Source of the DNA: Ruminiclostridium sp.
Lineage (GTDB): Bacteria > Bacillota > Clostridia > Oscillospirales > Ruminococcaceae
Direction of reading: 5' to 3'
NCBI GenBank assembly: GCA_016282095.1
Contig: JAEEJW010000078.1
Coordinates: forward strand, 1-52,740
Length of the DNA stretch: 52,740 nucleotides
The notes below the pieces were generated by a model. That model was not told the DNA's origin, made no database searches, and saw only the letters and a program-made list of their open reading frames with translations. Shown one piece after another: positions 8,262 through 18,019 of the stretch (its first letter is position 1; the number at the start of each line of letters is the position of its first letter). Both the position numbers and the translations under genes were made by a program.

Positions 8262-8359
8262 AAAGCTGTCCTAATATCACGGAACTCTCCATAAACATAT
8301 AATAAAAAAGCCCTGTTTTATGATAAACGGGCCGGAAAAATGATTATGGGGGAGTAAAT

Positions 8360-9040
8360 ATGACCTGCGCAGGAAAGGGAAAGCGGCGTGCCGCCCGCAT
8401 CGCCGGAACGGTGCTGATAGCGGCGGGAGTACTGACGGCGCTGATACTTACGGGTATAGAGCTGTTCATTCGTCCCACGCTGAAAAGACTGCTTGACTAC
8501 AAGTGCCGCACAGCTGCGGAACGCATCATCAGTGACGCGGTATTCGAGCGTCTGAACGGCAGGGAAGATCTCTGCTCCCTTGTGAAGCTCGAATACGACA
8601 CGGACGGCAGCGTCGCGGCGCTGACTACCGACCAGCGCAGGATAAACAGTTTAAGATCTCTGCTCAGCGACGCGGTGAACGACGGCATAGACAGTCTCGG
8701 CGGCGAGTGTGTGAGCATTAGCGCCGGGACGCTTACGGGCATAAGCCTGCTGTACGGCGCGGGAGCTTCGCTGGATTTCCGTATCGAGCCGAAGGGCAGT
8801 GCGGAGACCCGGCTGATAAGCGGCTTCCGCAGCGCCGGGATAAATCAGACCGTCCACAGCATCACGCTGGAGATAAAGGCCGAGCTGTCGCCGATGATGC
8901 CGGGCTTTTCCGGGACGGTGGACATCTCCTACGGCCTGCTCCTCGCGGAGTCCGTGATAGTCGGCAGAGTTCCGGAGAATTATTCCTACATCGTACTTGA
9001 CAGCGAGAATATGAGCGAACTTGCGAATATAGATATATGA
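8360..9040 (+). CDS. yunB: sporulation protein YunB
   Basis: A mother-cell sporulation protein; in Bacillus subtilis yunB belongs to the sigma-E regulon. The 226-residue protein has one N-terminal membrane segment (about 12-36), then the family pattern: a Cys-containing KCRTAAERIISDAV helix, a GAGASLDFRIEPKG strand region, the signature GFRSAGINQT, and near the C terminus LAESVIVGRVPENY. GGGGGA lies 6-10 bases before the ATG. A CATATAAT sequence about 65 bases upstream resembles a sigma-E/K -10 element, but I could not pair it with a well-spaced -35. It is 13 bases from ligA, so the two may share a transcript. Confidence 0.9.
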   Translation: MTCAGKGKRRAARIAGTVLIAAGVLTALILTGIELFIRPTLKRLLDYKCRTAAERIISDAVFERLNGREDLCSLVKLEYDTDGSVAALTTDQRRINSLRSLLSDAVNDGIDSLGGECVSISAGTLTGISLLYGAGASLDFRIEPKGSAETRLISGFRSAGINQTVHSITLEIKAELSPMMPGFSGTVDISYGLLLAESVIVGRVPENYSYIVLDSENMSELANIDI

Positions 9041-11026
<1,986 letters not shown>

Positions 11027-11038
11027 ATACAACTGCTT

Positions 11039-13432
11039 ATGAAAAAACTTCTTATTCTTCTTGTTATCCTGCTTGCGGCCGGTGCCGCGAGCATCTATAT
11101 GCTGGAAAACCACGCTGACCTGCAGGTGGCGCTGCCGCAGAGCTACGAGCGCGCTACGGACGAGGCTTCGGGCAAGGAATACGTTCCCGCCGAAACGAAG
11201 CCCGCGGAGCTTCTCGTGTCGTTTTCACAGCAGAAGACGTTCTACGACCACAGCATCGAAGTGGAGCTTTCATGCCCGGTCTCCGATGCGGTGATATACT
11301 ACACCACCGACGGCAACGACCCGACTGAGGAGTCGAGACGATACACCAAGCCCCTGTCGATAGGCGCGAAGAACGATACCGCTGCAACTACGATAAAGGC
11401 GATAGCGGTCAACGGTGAGAAAAAGTCCGATATCGCGCTGAAAAGCTATGTCGTGGGCAAGAACGTGAACGAGCGCTTCTCCGATGATACGCTGGTGTTC
11501 GTGCTTTCCACCGACGAGTATAATCTCTATGATTACTACAACGGCATAGCTGTTGAGGGCTATCTGCGCGACAAGTGGCTGCGTGAGGAATATACCGGCG
11601 GAGAGATAAACCCGACTGACCCCGCGAATTACAATATCGGCGGACGCGCCAGTGAGCGCGAGATGTATGTCGAGGTCTACAACAGCAAGGGCGAACAGCT
11701 TATCTCCCAATCAGCCGGAGCCCGTGTCGTGGGCGGTTATTCCCGTGCCAACGACCAGAAATCCTTCCGGCTTTTCGCGCGCAGTGTCTATGACCCCGAA
11801 AACGGAAAGTTCAAGTACCCGTTCTTCGGTATGGACCGCGATGCTTACGGAAATATACTGACCCGCTACGATACCATAACTCTGCGCGACGGCGCCAATG
11901 ACCGCGAATTTGCCGGAGTGCGCGACGAGCTGACTATGACGCTTTCCTTCGACGCAGGCATCAAGGATGCGCAGAACGTGCGCCCCGCAGCGGTGTTCCT
12001 GAACGGCAAGTATTACGGCTTCGCGTGGCTGCATGAGGCATTCACCGATGACTACCTCGAAATGATGTACGGCGGCAACAAGGACAATTACCGTATCCTC
12101 GGCGCCAAGGAGCTGGAAATGACAAGCGACGATGAAGACGACGCACAGGCGCTTGCCGACTGGAACAAGCTGCTGGCTCTCGCGGAGAACGACCTTACCG
12201 TTGATCTCTATTTCGCGCGGTTCTGCGAGCTGGTGGATATCGACGAGCTGATGCTCTACTACGCGATACAGGTCTACATAGACAACAAGGACTGGCCGGG
12301 CAACAACTTCAAGGTATGGCGCTATTACCCGTCACCCGGTGAACAGGTCACAAGTCCGTATCTTGACGGGAAGTGGCATTTCCTGCTGTTTGACGCGGAG
12401 TTCGCCTGGGGACTGTACGGCGCAGGCTACAACGACAATACCCTGAAAGCCGTACTCACCGGAAAGCATATGCAGGGTGCGTCCCACATACTGCGCGGGC
12501 TGCTGTACCGTGACGATATGAAGCGGAAGTTCGCCGCTGTTATGTGCGAGCTGTACTGCGGTGCGTTCTCGCCGGATCATGTTATCGGGACTTTAGATAA
12601 ACTTATCGCGGAGAGCGATCCTGAGCAGATGTACGCGCTCAGCAACGGCTATACTTCCACATGGGCGAACGAGTGGACGTTCAATGACAGCAGGCAGCAG
12701 ATACGCGACTTCGCGAATTACCGCCCTGTCATCATCAGAAAGAACATTATGTCTCAGTTCGGTTATTCCGGGGAGACCTACAACGTATCCTTCCGTAACC
12801 CCAACGGGGCAAAGACCGTGATAGGCTCGCAGACACTCACGGGTGCGGACAGCTTCAGCGTTGATTACTTCATCGAGACCGGCGCGGATATCGAGGCGTT
12901 CCCGTATGACGGCTTCATGTTCGACCACTGGGATATAAACGGAGTTTCCTATACCGACCCGAAGCTGCACATAGATCTTTCAATGGCGGACGATACCCGC
13001 AATGTCGTTATTTCTCTGTATCTTACGCGCACGGAAAAGACCGGCGGCATCTGCGTAAGCGAGCTGTACACTGCGGACGCCGGAGACTGGATAGAGATAT
13101 ACAACCCGACTCCGGAGCCTGTGAATCTCAAAGGCTGGCACCTGTCCGACAAGCTCACGCAGCCTGACAGATATACGCTGCCGTCCGTTGAGATACCTGC
13201 GGGCGGGGTAGTGACCATAGTAACGAAGAACAACTCGGAGACATCGGCGCTGATGAAGCATCAGACGAATTTCAGTCTGAGCGTCGGGGAAACGCTTTAT
13301 CTCACCGACCCCGATATGAACATAATTTCGGCTGTTCCTGTGACAGAGCAGGAGGCCGGGCGTTCGCTGGCGCTGGGAATTGACGGGCTTTATTATGAAA
13401 GCTCGCCTACCGAGGGGCTTTATCTGGAATAG
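11039..13432 (+). CDS. secreted CotH-kinase-family surface protein with chitobiase-like, InlB-repeat-like and lamin-tail domains
   Basis: A 797-residue exported multidomain protein. Order: N-terminal signal/anchor (about 1-18); a chitobiase C-terminal-like Ig domain (about 57-140, YYTTDGNDPT); the CotH kinase-like core (about 150-570) with GGYSRANDQKSF, TLRDGANDR and LLFDAEFAWGLYG; a region resembling the divergent InlB B-repeat (about 580-660); and a C-terminal lamin-tail domain (about 665-797, GDWIEIYNP and LKGWHLSD). Spore-coat CotH proteins are protein kinases in Bacillus, but in gut Clostridia such architectures are usually large surface proteins of unknown function. The ribosome binding site is weak. 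It starts 12 bases after ligA and ends at the terminator at 13634. Confidence 0.9.
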   Translation: MKKLLILLVILLAAGAASIYMLENHADLQVALPQSYERATDEASGKEYVPAETKPAELLVSFSQQKTFYDHSIEVELSCPVSDAVIYYTTDGNDPTEESRRYTKPLSIGAKNDTAATTIKAIAVNGEKKSDIALKSYVVGKNVNERFSDDTLVFVLSTDEYNLYDYYNGIAVEGYLRDKWLREEYTGGEINPTDPANYNIGGRASEREMYVEVYNSKGEQLISQSAGARVVGGYSRANDQKSFRLFARSVYDPENGKFKYPFFGMDRDAYGNILTRYDTITLRDGANDREFAGVRDELTMTLSFDAGIKDAQNVRPAAVFLNGKYYGFAWLHEAFTDDYLEMMYGGNKDNYRILGAKELEMTSDDEDDAQALADWNKLLALAENDLTVDLYFARFCELVDIDELMLYYAIQVYIDNKDWPGNNFKVWRYYPSPGEQVTSPYLDGKWHFLLFDAEFAWGLYGAGYNDNTLKAVLTGKHMQGASHILRGLLYRDDMKRKFAAVMCELYCGAFSPDHVIGTLDKLIAESDPEQMYALSNGYTSTWANEWTFNDSRQQIRDFANYRPVIIRKNIMSQFGYSGETYNVSFRNPNGAKTVIGSQTLTGADSFSVDYFIETGADIEAFPYDGFMFDHWDINGVSYTDPKLHIDLSMADDTRNVVISLYLTRTEKTGGICVSELYTADAGDWIEIYNPTPEPVNLKGWHLSDKLTQPDRYTLPSVEIPAGGVVTIVTKNNSETSALMKHQTNFSLSVGETLYLTDPDMNIISAVPVTEQEAGRSLALGIDGLYYESSPTEGLYLE

Positions 13433-13633
13433 TCAGCACTCTTTTTGAGTGGTCGCTCCGCTTGAGAGGTCGCTGACGCTCGAGAACGGGAGCAAGAGGT
13501 CGCTCCGCTCGAGTTGCCTCCGGCGGCCAGCTTTTTGAAAAAAGCTGGGCAAAAACTTTTCAATCGCTTCGCCTTGCAAACTCGGTAAGCAGTACCCCTT
13601 TTGAGGGTAAAAGGTACTAAAATAACAAAAATA

Positions 13634-13672
13634 TCTGCTCCTTTTGACTTCCAAAAGGGGCAGATTTCTTTT
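13634..13672 (+). terminator. Rho-independent terminator of the cotH-type gene
   Basis: A 13-bp stem (arms 13634-13646 and 13652-13664, one G-U pair, loop ACTTC) followed by TTTCTTTT. It lies about 200 bases past the stop codon, inside the repeat-rich gap. Confidence 0.65.
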
Positions 13673-13713
13673 GAGTTTAATAGCGGAGCGGTTGAAAGTT
13701 TTTTGAAGGGGGT

Positions 13714-13749
13714 CTGGGGGAAACTTTTTTTCAAAAAAGTTTCCCCCAG
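13714..13749 (-). terminator. long palindromic hairpin after the RlmN/Cfr-family gene
   Basis: Perfect 17-base inverted arms (13714-13730 and 13733-13749) separated by two bases. The stem itself contains A and T runs. It directly follows the stop of the minus-strand methyltransferase gene and probably ends that operon. Confidence 0.5.
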
Positions 13750-13764
13750 TCTCGAGCGGAGCGA

Positions 13765-14784
13765 CTAATCTACGAGTGAAGAAGCTCTGAGCTGTCCGCA
13801 GGCGGCGTTTACGGAGGCTCCGAGTTCACGCCTCATGGTGACGCCGATGCCGTGTTTCTTCAGCACATCGTAGAAACTCATTATGCGTTCGTGGGGGCTG
13901 CATGAGAACGGCGAATCTCCGGTGGCATTGTATCTGATGATATTCACATAACAGTTGAAGCCGGACAGCAGGGAAGAGAGCTTTCCGGCACAGTCGTCAC
14001 TGTCGTTTACGCCGTTCAGCATCACATATTCAAACGTTATGCGGCGGTTGTTCTTCTCCGAATAATACCGCGCCGCCCTGATTATTTCCGCCAGCGGGTA
14101 CTTGTTCGCGGAGGGCATGATCGTTCTGCGGAGCCCGTCCTCCGGAGCGTGCAGGCTTATTGCGAGATTCACGGGAGCGGCGCTGTCCGCAAGCTCGTAT
14201 ATTTTCGGCACAAGTCCGCAGGTAGACAGCGTGATATGTTTTAGCCCGATATCGAAGCCCCTGGGATACTGCGCTATGTCAATGAAGTCAAGTACGTTCG
14301 CGAGATTCTCCAGTGGCTCTCCTATCCCCATTATCGATATGCCGTTGAGCTTCTGACCGATATCGCGCCGGATATACATCAGCTGACCCACCAGCTCAGA
14401 AACTGTCAGGTCGCGCACCTTTTTCAGCCTGCCGCTGGCGCAGAATCTGCATCCCATATTGCAGCCAACCTGCGTCGATACGCAGACATTGTACCCGAAT
14501 TCATGCTTCATCAGCACCGATTCTATGGTGTTGCCGTCCGCCAGCCTGAACAGATACTTGTCGGCAGCGTCGGAAGTCAGTTTTTGCAGACATTCCGGTC
14601 TGCCGAATGTAAAGTTCTCGTTCAGCGTCTTTAATGTTTCCTGCTTCAGCGGCAGTCCGTCAAAGCTGTCGGCCAGCTCACCGTAAACGGCAGGGAAGAT
14701 GATGCCGGCGCGGGAGGGCTTCTCGCCGAGTTCCGCGAGCCGCTCTGCCAGCTTTTTCAGCGTGAGGCCGCATATATCAGTCAT
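13765..14784 (-). CDS. RlmN/Cfr-family radical SAM 23S rRNA methyltransferase
   Basis: The family methylates A2503 of 23S rRNA: RlmN at C2, Cfr at C8. The 339-residue protein has the radical SAM triad Cys108-Cys112-Cys115 (GCNMGCRFC), MGIGEPLEN, SLHAPEDGLR and the C-terminal methyl-carrying Cys329 in AACGQL. The CxxxCxxC segment (GCNMGCRFCASG) is closer to the Cfr/Clostridial-paralogue style than to the usual RlmN pattern, and the N-terminal helical domain is short on the RAKQIFQW consensus. So it could be the housekeeping RlmN or a divergent paralogue; I leave the symbol blank. Its start overlaps the exonuclease stop by eight bases. It is the last gene of the citrate synthase operon. Confidence 0.85.
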   Translation of the reverse strand: MTDICGLTLKKLAERLAELGEKPSRAGIIFPAVYGELADSFDGLPLKQETLKTLNENFTFGRPECLQKLTSDAADKYLFRLADGNTIESVLMKHEFGYNVCVSTQVGCNMGCRFCASGRLKKVRDLTVSELVGQLMYIRRDIGQKLNGISIMGIGEPLENLANVLDFIDIAQYPRGFDIGLKHITLSTCGLVPKIYELADSAAPVNLAISLHAPEDGLRRTIMPSANKYPLAEIIRAARYYSEKNNRRITFEYVMLNGVNDSDDCAGKLSSLLSGFNCYVNIIRYNATGDSPFSCSPHERIMSFYDVLKKHGIGVTMRRELGASVNAACGQLRASSLVD

Positions 14785-15724
14785 TTGTGCTGCCTGCTGC
14801 TTTCTTGTGGCTCTCGCGTATGCGGGCGTTCCGTGCTTTTATGCGAAGGCGGTTCCTGTATATCTTCTCGAATTCTTCGTTCATCTCAAAGCAGGATACC
14901 GAAAGCAGCCCGCTTTTCAGCTCGTATCTTATGAACACCGACCCGAAGTCCTCACAGCCCGCCGCTGCTACAAATGAGCATTTGCCATGCCGCACAAGCT
15001 CCGCGCCGGAGTACTCTATGCCGCATACGGGGCAGCAGATGTGGGTCTTCCTGCACAGGTCGGCAAGCCCTGCGGGTTTTATATTCGTTTCAACGTTGGC
15101 AGTGCATATTGGCGTGTACTTCTCCCAAGGCTGAACTACGGTCTTTGAGGGCTTGACTACAATGCGCTTGGAATATTCAGCGATGCCCTTTTCAAGGTCG
15201 AGCTTCTCCGCGATAAGATAGGTCATATATGCGTCGTTCAGCGCGTCATGCGCTTTTATCTCATCGGTGATGCGGAAATTCTCCAGCGCCGTTTTAAGTC
15301 CTATCTGCGCCTGCTGAGAGCCTGTCTGCGCGGAGTAGATGCGCTGGAGGTTGTAATGCACAGGCAGAGCCACGCCCGTTATGCCGTGGAACGCGAGATT
15401 GTCACGCATTATCGGCATATCGTCGTCCCCCCACGTTATAAGCACGGTGTCAGGGGTGAAATGCGCCGCCATGATGCCGACGGCCTCCGCGAAGGTCATG
15501 CCCTTGTCTATGTCGGCCTGCTTGATGCCGGTGAGGGAGCTGACGTAGGGATTCATTTTCCTGTAGCAGACCGGGCGTATCATAAGCTCCGTCCTGTCCG
15601 TTATCCTGTTCTCCTCATCGGTGACGATGAAGCCTATCTGGATTATCTCCCCGTGGGGCAGCAGCTTTGAAGCCGGAGAATTCGTGGGCTGGTTCCATTC
15701 GAGGTCGAATATTATCTTCTTCAT
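14777..15724 (-). CDS. DEDDh-type 3'-5' exonuclease
   Basis: A nuclease of the RNase T/DnaQ superfamily, 315 residues. Catalytic motifs are visible: Asp7 and Glu9 in FDLEWN (Exo I), an Asp-containing segment WGDDDMPIMRDNL (Exo II) and AHDALNDA (Exo III, His and Asp). The spacing fits the ERI-1/KapD subgroup, which acts on short nucleic acid 3' ends. The C-terminal 90 residues contain CCPVCG followed by a His/Cys pair (HGKCS), probably a zinc ribbon for substrate binding. The ribosome binding site is weak. It lies 10 bases after the citrate synthase gene and overlaps the next gene, so transcription from the promoter at 17167-17195 is likely. Confidence 0.85.
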   Translation of the reverse strand: MKKIIFDLEWNQPTNSPASKLLPHGEIIQIGFIVTDEENRITDRTELMIRPVCYRKMNPYVSSLTGIKQADIDKGMTFAEAVGIMAAHFTPDTVLITWGDDDMPIMRDNLAFHGITGVALPVHYNLQRIYSAQTGSQQAQIGLKTALENFRITDEIKAHDALNDAYMTYLIAEKLDLEKGIAEYSKRIVVKPSKTVVQPWEKYTPICTANVETNIKPAGLADLCRKTHICCPVCGIEYSGAELVRHGKCSFVAAAGCEDFGSVFIRYELKSGLLSVSCFEMNEEFEKIYRNRLRIKARNARIRESHKKAAGSTND

Positions 15725-15734
15725 TCTTACTTTC

Positions 15735-17129
15735 TTATTCTCTTTCTTCGAGCGGTATATAATCGAGATGCTCCGCGACGTATTTGTATGCGGGGCGTAT
15801 TATCTTGCCGTTGTTTATTATCTCTTCAAGTCTGTGCGCAGACCAGCCGGATATTCTCGAAATGGCGAATATTGGGGTGAACAGCTCCTCGGGTATGCGC
15901 AGCATATCGTAAACGAAGCCGCTGTAAAAATCGACGTTCGCGCATATCGGCTTGAAGAGGTGTCTCTTCTCGGCTATGACTTCCTTTGCTATACGCTCGA
16001 CGCGGTTGTAGAACTTGTATTCCGCTATCCTGCCCTTTTCTTCGGCGAGCTTCTTGGCGTAATCCTTGAGTATCAGCTCTCTCGGGTCGGAGCGTGTATA
16101 TACGGCGTGTCCGATGCCGTAGACAAGGCCGGTCTTGTCGAAGGCCTGCTTGTCCACTATCTTCGTGACATATTCGCGTATGGCGTTCTCGTTGTTCCAG
16201 TCCAGGACGTGCAGTTTTATATCTTCAAGCATATGCTTGGCTTTCAGGTTCGCGCCGCCGTGACGGAAGCCTTTCAGCGAAGCAATTGCCGCAGCAACCG
16301 CCGAATAGGTGTCGGTGCCGGAGGAAGTGACCACATGGGTAGTGAAGGTCGAGTTGTTGCCGCCGCCGTGTTCCGCGTGGATGACCAGAGCCACATCGAG
16401 AACGCTTGCCTCAAGCGGCGTGAATTCACCCGTTTCGCGCAGCATATAGAGTATGTTCTCCGCTGTGGAGTATTCGGGTTTAGGGTTGCGTATCATAAGG
16501 CTCTCATGCAGCTTGAAGTGCTTGTACGCGCAGTAGGCGTAAACGGATATAAGCGGCATCTTCGCGATGATCTGTATCGACTGGCGCAGCACGTTCTCCG
16601 CGGAGATATCCTCGGGGTCGTCGTCGTAGGAGTAGAGAGTCAGTATGCTCTTCTGGAGAGCGTTCATGATATTTGAGCTGGGCGCTTTCATGATAACGTC
16701 GCGGGTGAAGTTGTTGGACAGGCTCTGGTATGTACTGATGAGGCTGTCGAACTGCGCCAGCTGCTCGGAGTTCGGGAGCTTGCCGAAAAGAAGCAGGTAT
16801 GTGGCTTCCTCAAAGTTGTGGCGTCTGCCTTCCGCGCCCTTCACCAGGTCGACTATGTTGTAGTTGTGATAGAACAGTCTGCCGTCGCAGGGGATCTTCT
16901 TTCCGTCAACGATGTCGTAGGACACCACGTCTGATATCTCCGTGAGGCCGGCGAGAACGCCCTTGCCGCTGCTGTCGCGCAGACCGCGCTTGACATCGTA
17001 TTCAACGTACAGCGACAGGTCTATGGTCCCCTTGCTCAGATTATTTTCATAAAGCTCCTCAAGTATCTTCTTTTCGTTATCCCTGGGGCTTACTATTTCC
17101 TTGTCGGTCGATCTCTCAACTGTCGGCAT
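15735..17129 (-). CDS. citrate/2-methylcitrate synthase family protein (citrate synthase)
   Basis: Condenses acetyl-CoA and oxaloacetate to citrate, probably for glutamate synthesis through a partial TCA pathway. It has 464 residues. Conserved segments include LLFGKLPNSEQL, the catalytic-His region VIHAEHGGGNNSTFT, the GFRHGGANLKA segment and GIGHAVYTRSDPRE (second catalytic His). The N terminus of about 60 residues before the core is typical of the clostridial form. The ATG at 17129 is chosen because AAAGGAGAT lies eight bases upstream; the frame stays open further but without a ribosome binding site. First gene of a three-gene operon. Confidence 0.93.
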   Translation of the reverse strand: MPTVERSTDKEIVSPRDNEKKILEELYENNLSKGTIDLSLYVEYDVKRGLRDSSGKGVLAGLTEISDVVSYDIVDGKKIPCDGRLFYHNYNIVDLVKGAEGRRHNFEEATYLLLFGKLPNSEQLAQFDSLISTYQSLSNNFTRDVIMKAPSSNIMNALQKSILTLYSYDDDPEDISAENVLRQSIQIIAKMPLISVYAYCAYKHFKLHESLMIRNPKPEYSTAENILYMLRETGEFTPLEASVLDVALVIHAEHGGGNNSTFTTHVVTSSGTDTYSAVAAAIASLKGFRHGGANLKAKHMLEDIKLHVLDWNNENAIREYVTKIVDKQAFDKTGLVYGIGHAVYTRSDPRELILKDYAKKLAEEKGRIAEYKFYNRVERIAKEVIAEKRHLFKPICANVDFYSGFVYDMLRIPEELFTPIFAISRISGWSAHRLEEIINNGKIIRPAYKYVAEHLDYIPLEERE

Positions 17130-17166
17130 GAAACGATCTCCTTTCTTTAAAACACAATACATATTT

Positions 17167-17195
17167 ATTATAAACCAAATCCGCGCAATAATCAA
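17167..17195 (-). promoter_or_regulatory. sigma-A promoter of the citrate synthase operon
   Basis: Minus strand: -35 TTGATT (17190-17195), perfect -10 TATAAT (17167-17172), 17-base spacer, about 38 bases upstream of the start codon. Confidence 0.75.
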
Positions 17196-17284
17196 GATAC
17201 CTGCCGGAATGTTGTTGATACTGCCTGCCTGACGCATTTTTTGCAGCGGCCGATATGGTAACAATGCACAAGAGAAACGCCGCG

Positions 17285-17314
17285 TTCATAATGCCGCCGC
17301 CCCCCGCATATAAA
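17285..17314 (+). promoter_or_regulatory. candidate sigma-E promoter of spoIIID
   Basis: TTCATAA (17285-17291) and CATATAAA (17307-17314) with a 15-base spacer resemble the sigma-E -35/-10 pair of Bacillus. spoIIID is a known sigma-E target there. No good sigma-A promoter was seen. Confidence 0.45.
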
Positions 17315-17349
17315 TTGGTCAGAACAAAATTTTCGGAGGAGGCGTATCC

Positions 17350-17640
17350 ATGTCACGGATAAGATCAACAGAGTCATCTGTAAGCGGAACAAAACAGGAA
17401 AGATGTGTAAGCCTCGCACAATACATAATCGACAGCGGTTCGACGGTAAGAAATGCAGGAAAAGCGTTTGGGATAAGCAAAAGTACAGTTCATCAGGACA
17501 TCACGGCACGGCTGGCGCGGGTCAATCCCGAGCTGCACAGGCAGGTGAGGGAAGTGCTCGACCGCAACAAGGAAGAACGCCATATCCGCGGAGGTATGGC
17601 CACGAAGCGCAAGTACAGGGAACTTGCGGAGAAAGAATAA
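17350..17640 (+). CDS. spoIIID: sporulation transcriptional regulator SpoIIID
   Basis: A small DNA-binding regulator that adjusts the mother-cell programme after engulfment, between sigma-E and sigma-K. The 96-residue protein has the family helix-turn-helix (GKAFGISKSTVHQDIT, about residues 37-52) followed by the invariant stretch LARVNPEL and the basic C-terminal ERHIRGGMATKRKY. GGAGGAGG lies eight bases upstream of the ATG. It is monocistronic, with a hairpin terminator at 17645-17678 shared with the convergent gene. Together with yunB it argues for a spore-forming lineage. Confidence 0.96.
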   Translation: MSRIRSTESSVSGTKQERCVSLAQYIIDSGSTVRNAGKAFGISKSTVHQDITARLARVNPELHRQVREVLDRNKEERHIRGGMATKRKYRELAEKE

Positions 17641-17644
17641 AGAA

Positions 17645-17678
17645 GCAGCTCCATTCTCTCAGCGGAGAATGGGGCTGC
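17645..17678. terminator. bidirectional terminator between spoIIID and the NusG-II gene
   Basis: A 14-bp stem (17645-17658 and 17665-17678, one G-U pair, six-base loop). The plus strand is followed by GGGTCTGTTTC; the minus strand reads into the T-rich TTCTTTATTCTTT. The stop codon of the minus-strand gene falls in the loop. Confidence 0.6.
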
Positions 17679-18018
17679 GGGTCTGTTTCAGGATTATTTC
17701 CAGCTTGTTCGGCAGGCAGATTATGGGAAGAAAATCCGATCTCAGAGGACCGTGCTTCACGCATATCTTGTCGGGACAGCTCGCTTCGGTGATGCTTATT
17801 TCGCCGTTTTCGATGCGGACTGTGTTGGTGCCGTAATCGCTGTCAACTGTGAAAGTCTCGTCAGGTGCGTTGTCGAGATCGACCGTGCGTATCAGCCTGC
17901 CCTCGACTCTTATCTCGGCAGTGCGCCCGTGTGATCCGCCGAAGAACGCGATACAGGCATATATCACCGCTCCCGTCAGCAGGAACACAGCCGATGCTAT
18001 TATAACGATCTTTTTCAT
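17659..18018 (-). CDS. NusG domain II-containing membrane-anchored protein
   Basis: A 119-residue protein with one N-terminal membrane helix (about 4-26) and an outward NusG-domain-II-like beta domain: VDSDYGTNTVRIENGEISITEASCPDKICVK is typical, including the paired Cys in CPDKIC. Family members are often found near polyprenyl diphosphate synthase or Rnf genes and their role is not settled. Here the gene starts one base after the stop of a sugar-phosphate transferase, so both are probably translated from one mRNA. The two Cys might hold a disulfide or a cofactor; this is inference. Confidence 0.8.
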   Translation of the reverse strand: MKKIVIIASAVFLLTGAVIYACIAFFGGSHGRTAEIRVEGRLIRTVDLDNAPDETFTVDSDYGTNTVRIENGEISITEASCPDKICVKHGPLRSDFLPIICLPNKLEIILKQTRSPILR

Positions 18019-18019
18019 A

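Larger units (their letters stand above)
13433..13764. repeat. repeat-rich intergenic element bounded by inverted repeats
   Basis: A 332-base non-coding gap. The motif GGTCGCTCCGCTYGAG occurs at 13451-13466 and 13498-13513, with a looser copy between. Its inverse (CTCGAGCGGAGCGAC) is at 13751-13765, so the block is closed by 15-bp inverted ends and its last bases supply part of the stop codon of the minus-strand gene. Inside are a 22-base hairpin (13527-13548), a U-tailed hairpin (13634-13672) and a 36-base near-perfect palindrome (13714-13749). No reading frame of note. It looks like a short dispersed repeat, but copy number cannot be checked here. Confidence 0.6.

Noticed and set aside
8290-8335. 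Possible terminator between the M18 aminopeptidase and yunB genes
   Set aside because: The stem is GCCC/GGGC plus four pairs with a bulge and has no U tract on the plus strand. I could not decide whether yunB has its own transcript.
15621-16676. Plus-strand open frame of 351 codons antisense to citrate synthase
   Set aside because: Antisense shadow of a conserved enzyme, without initiation signals.
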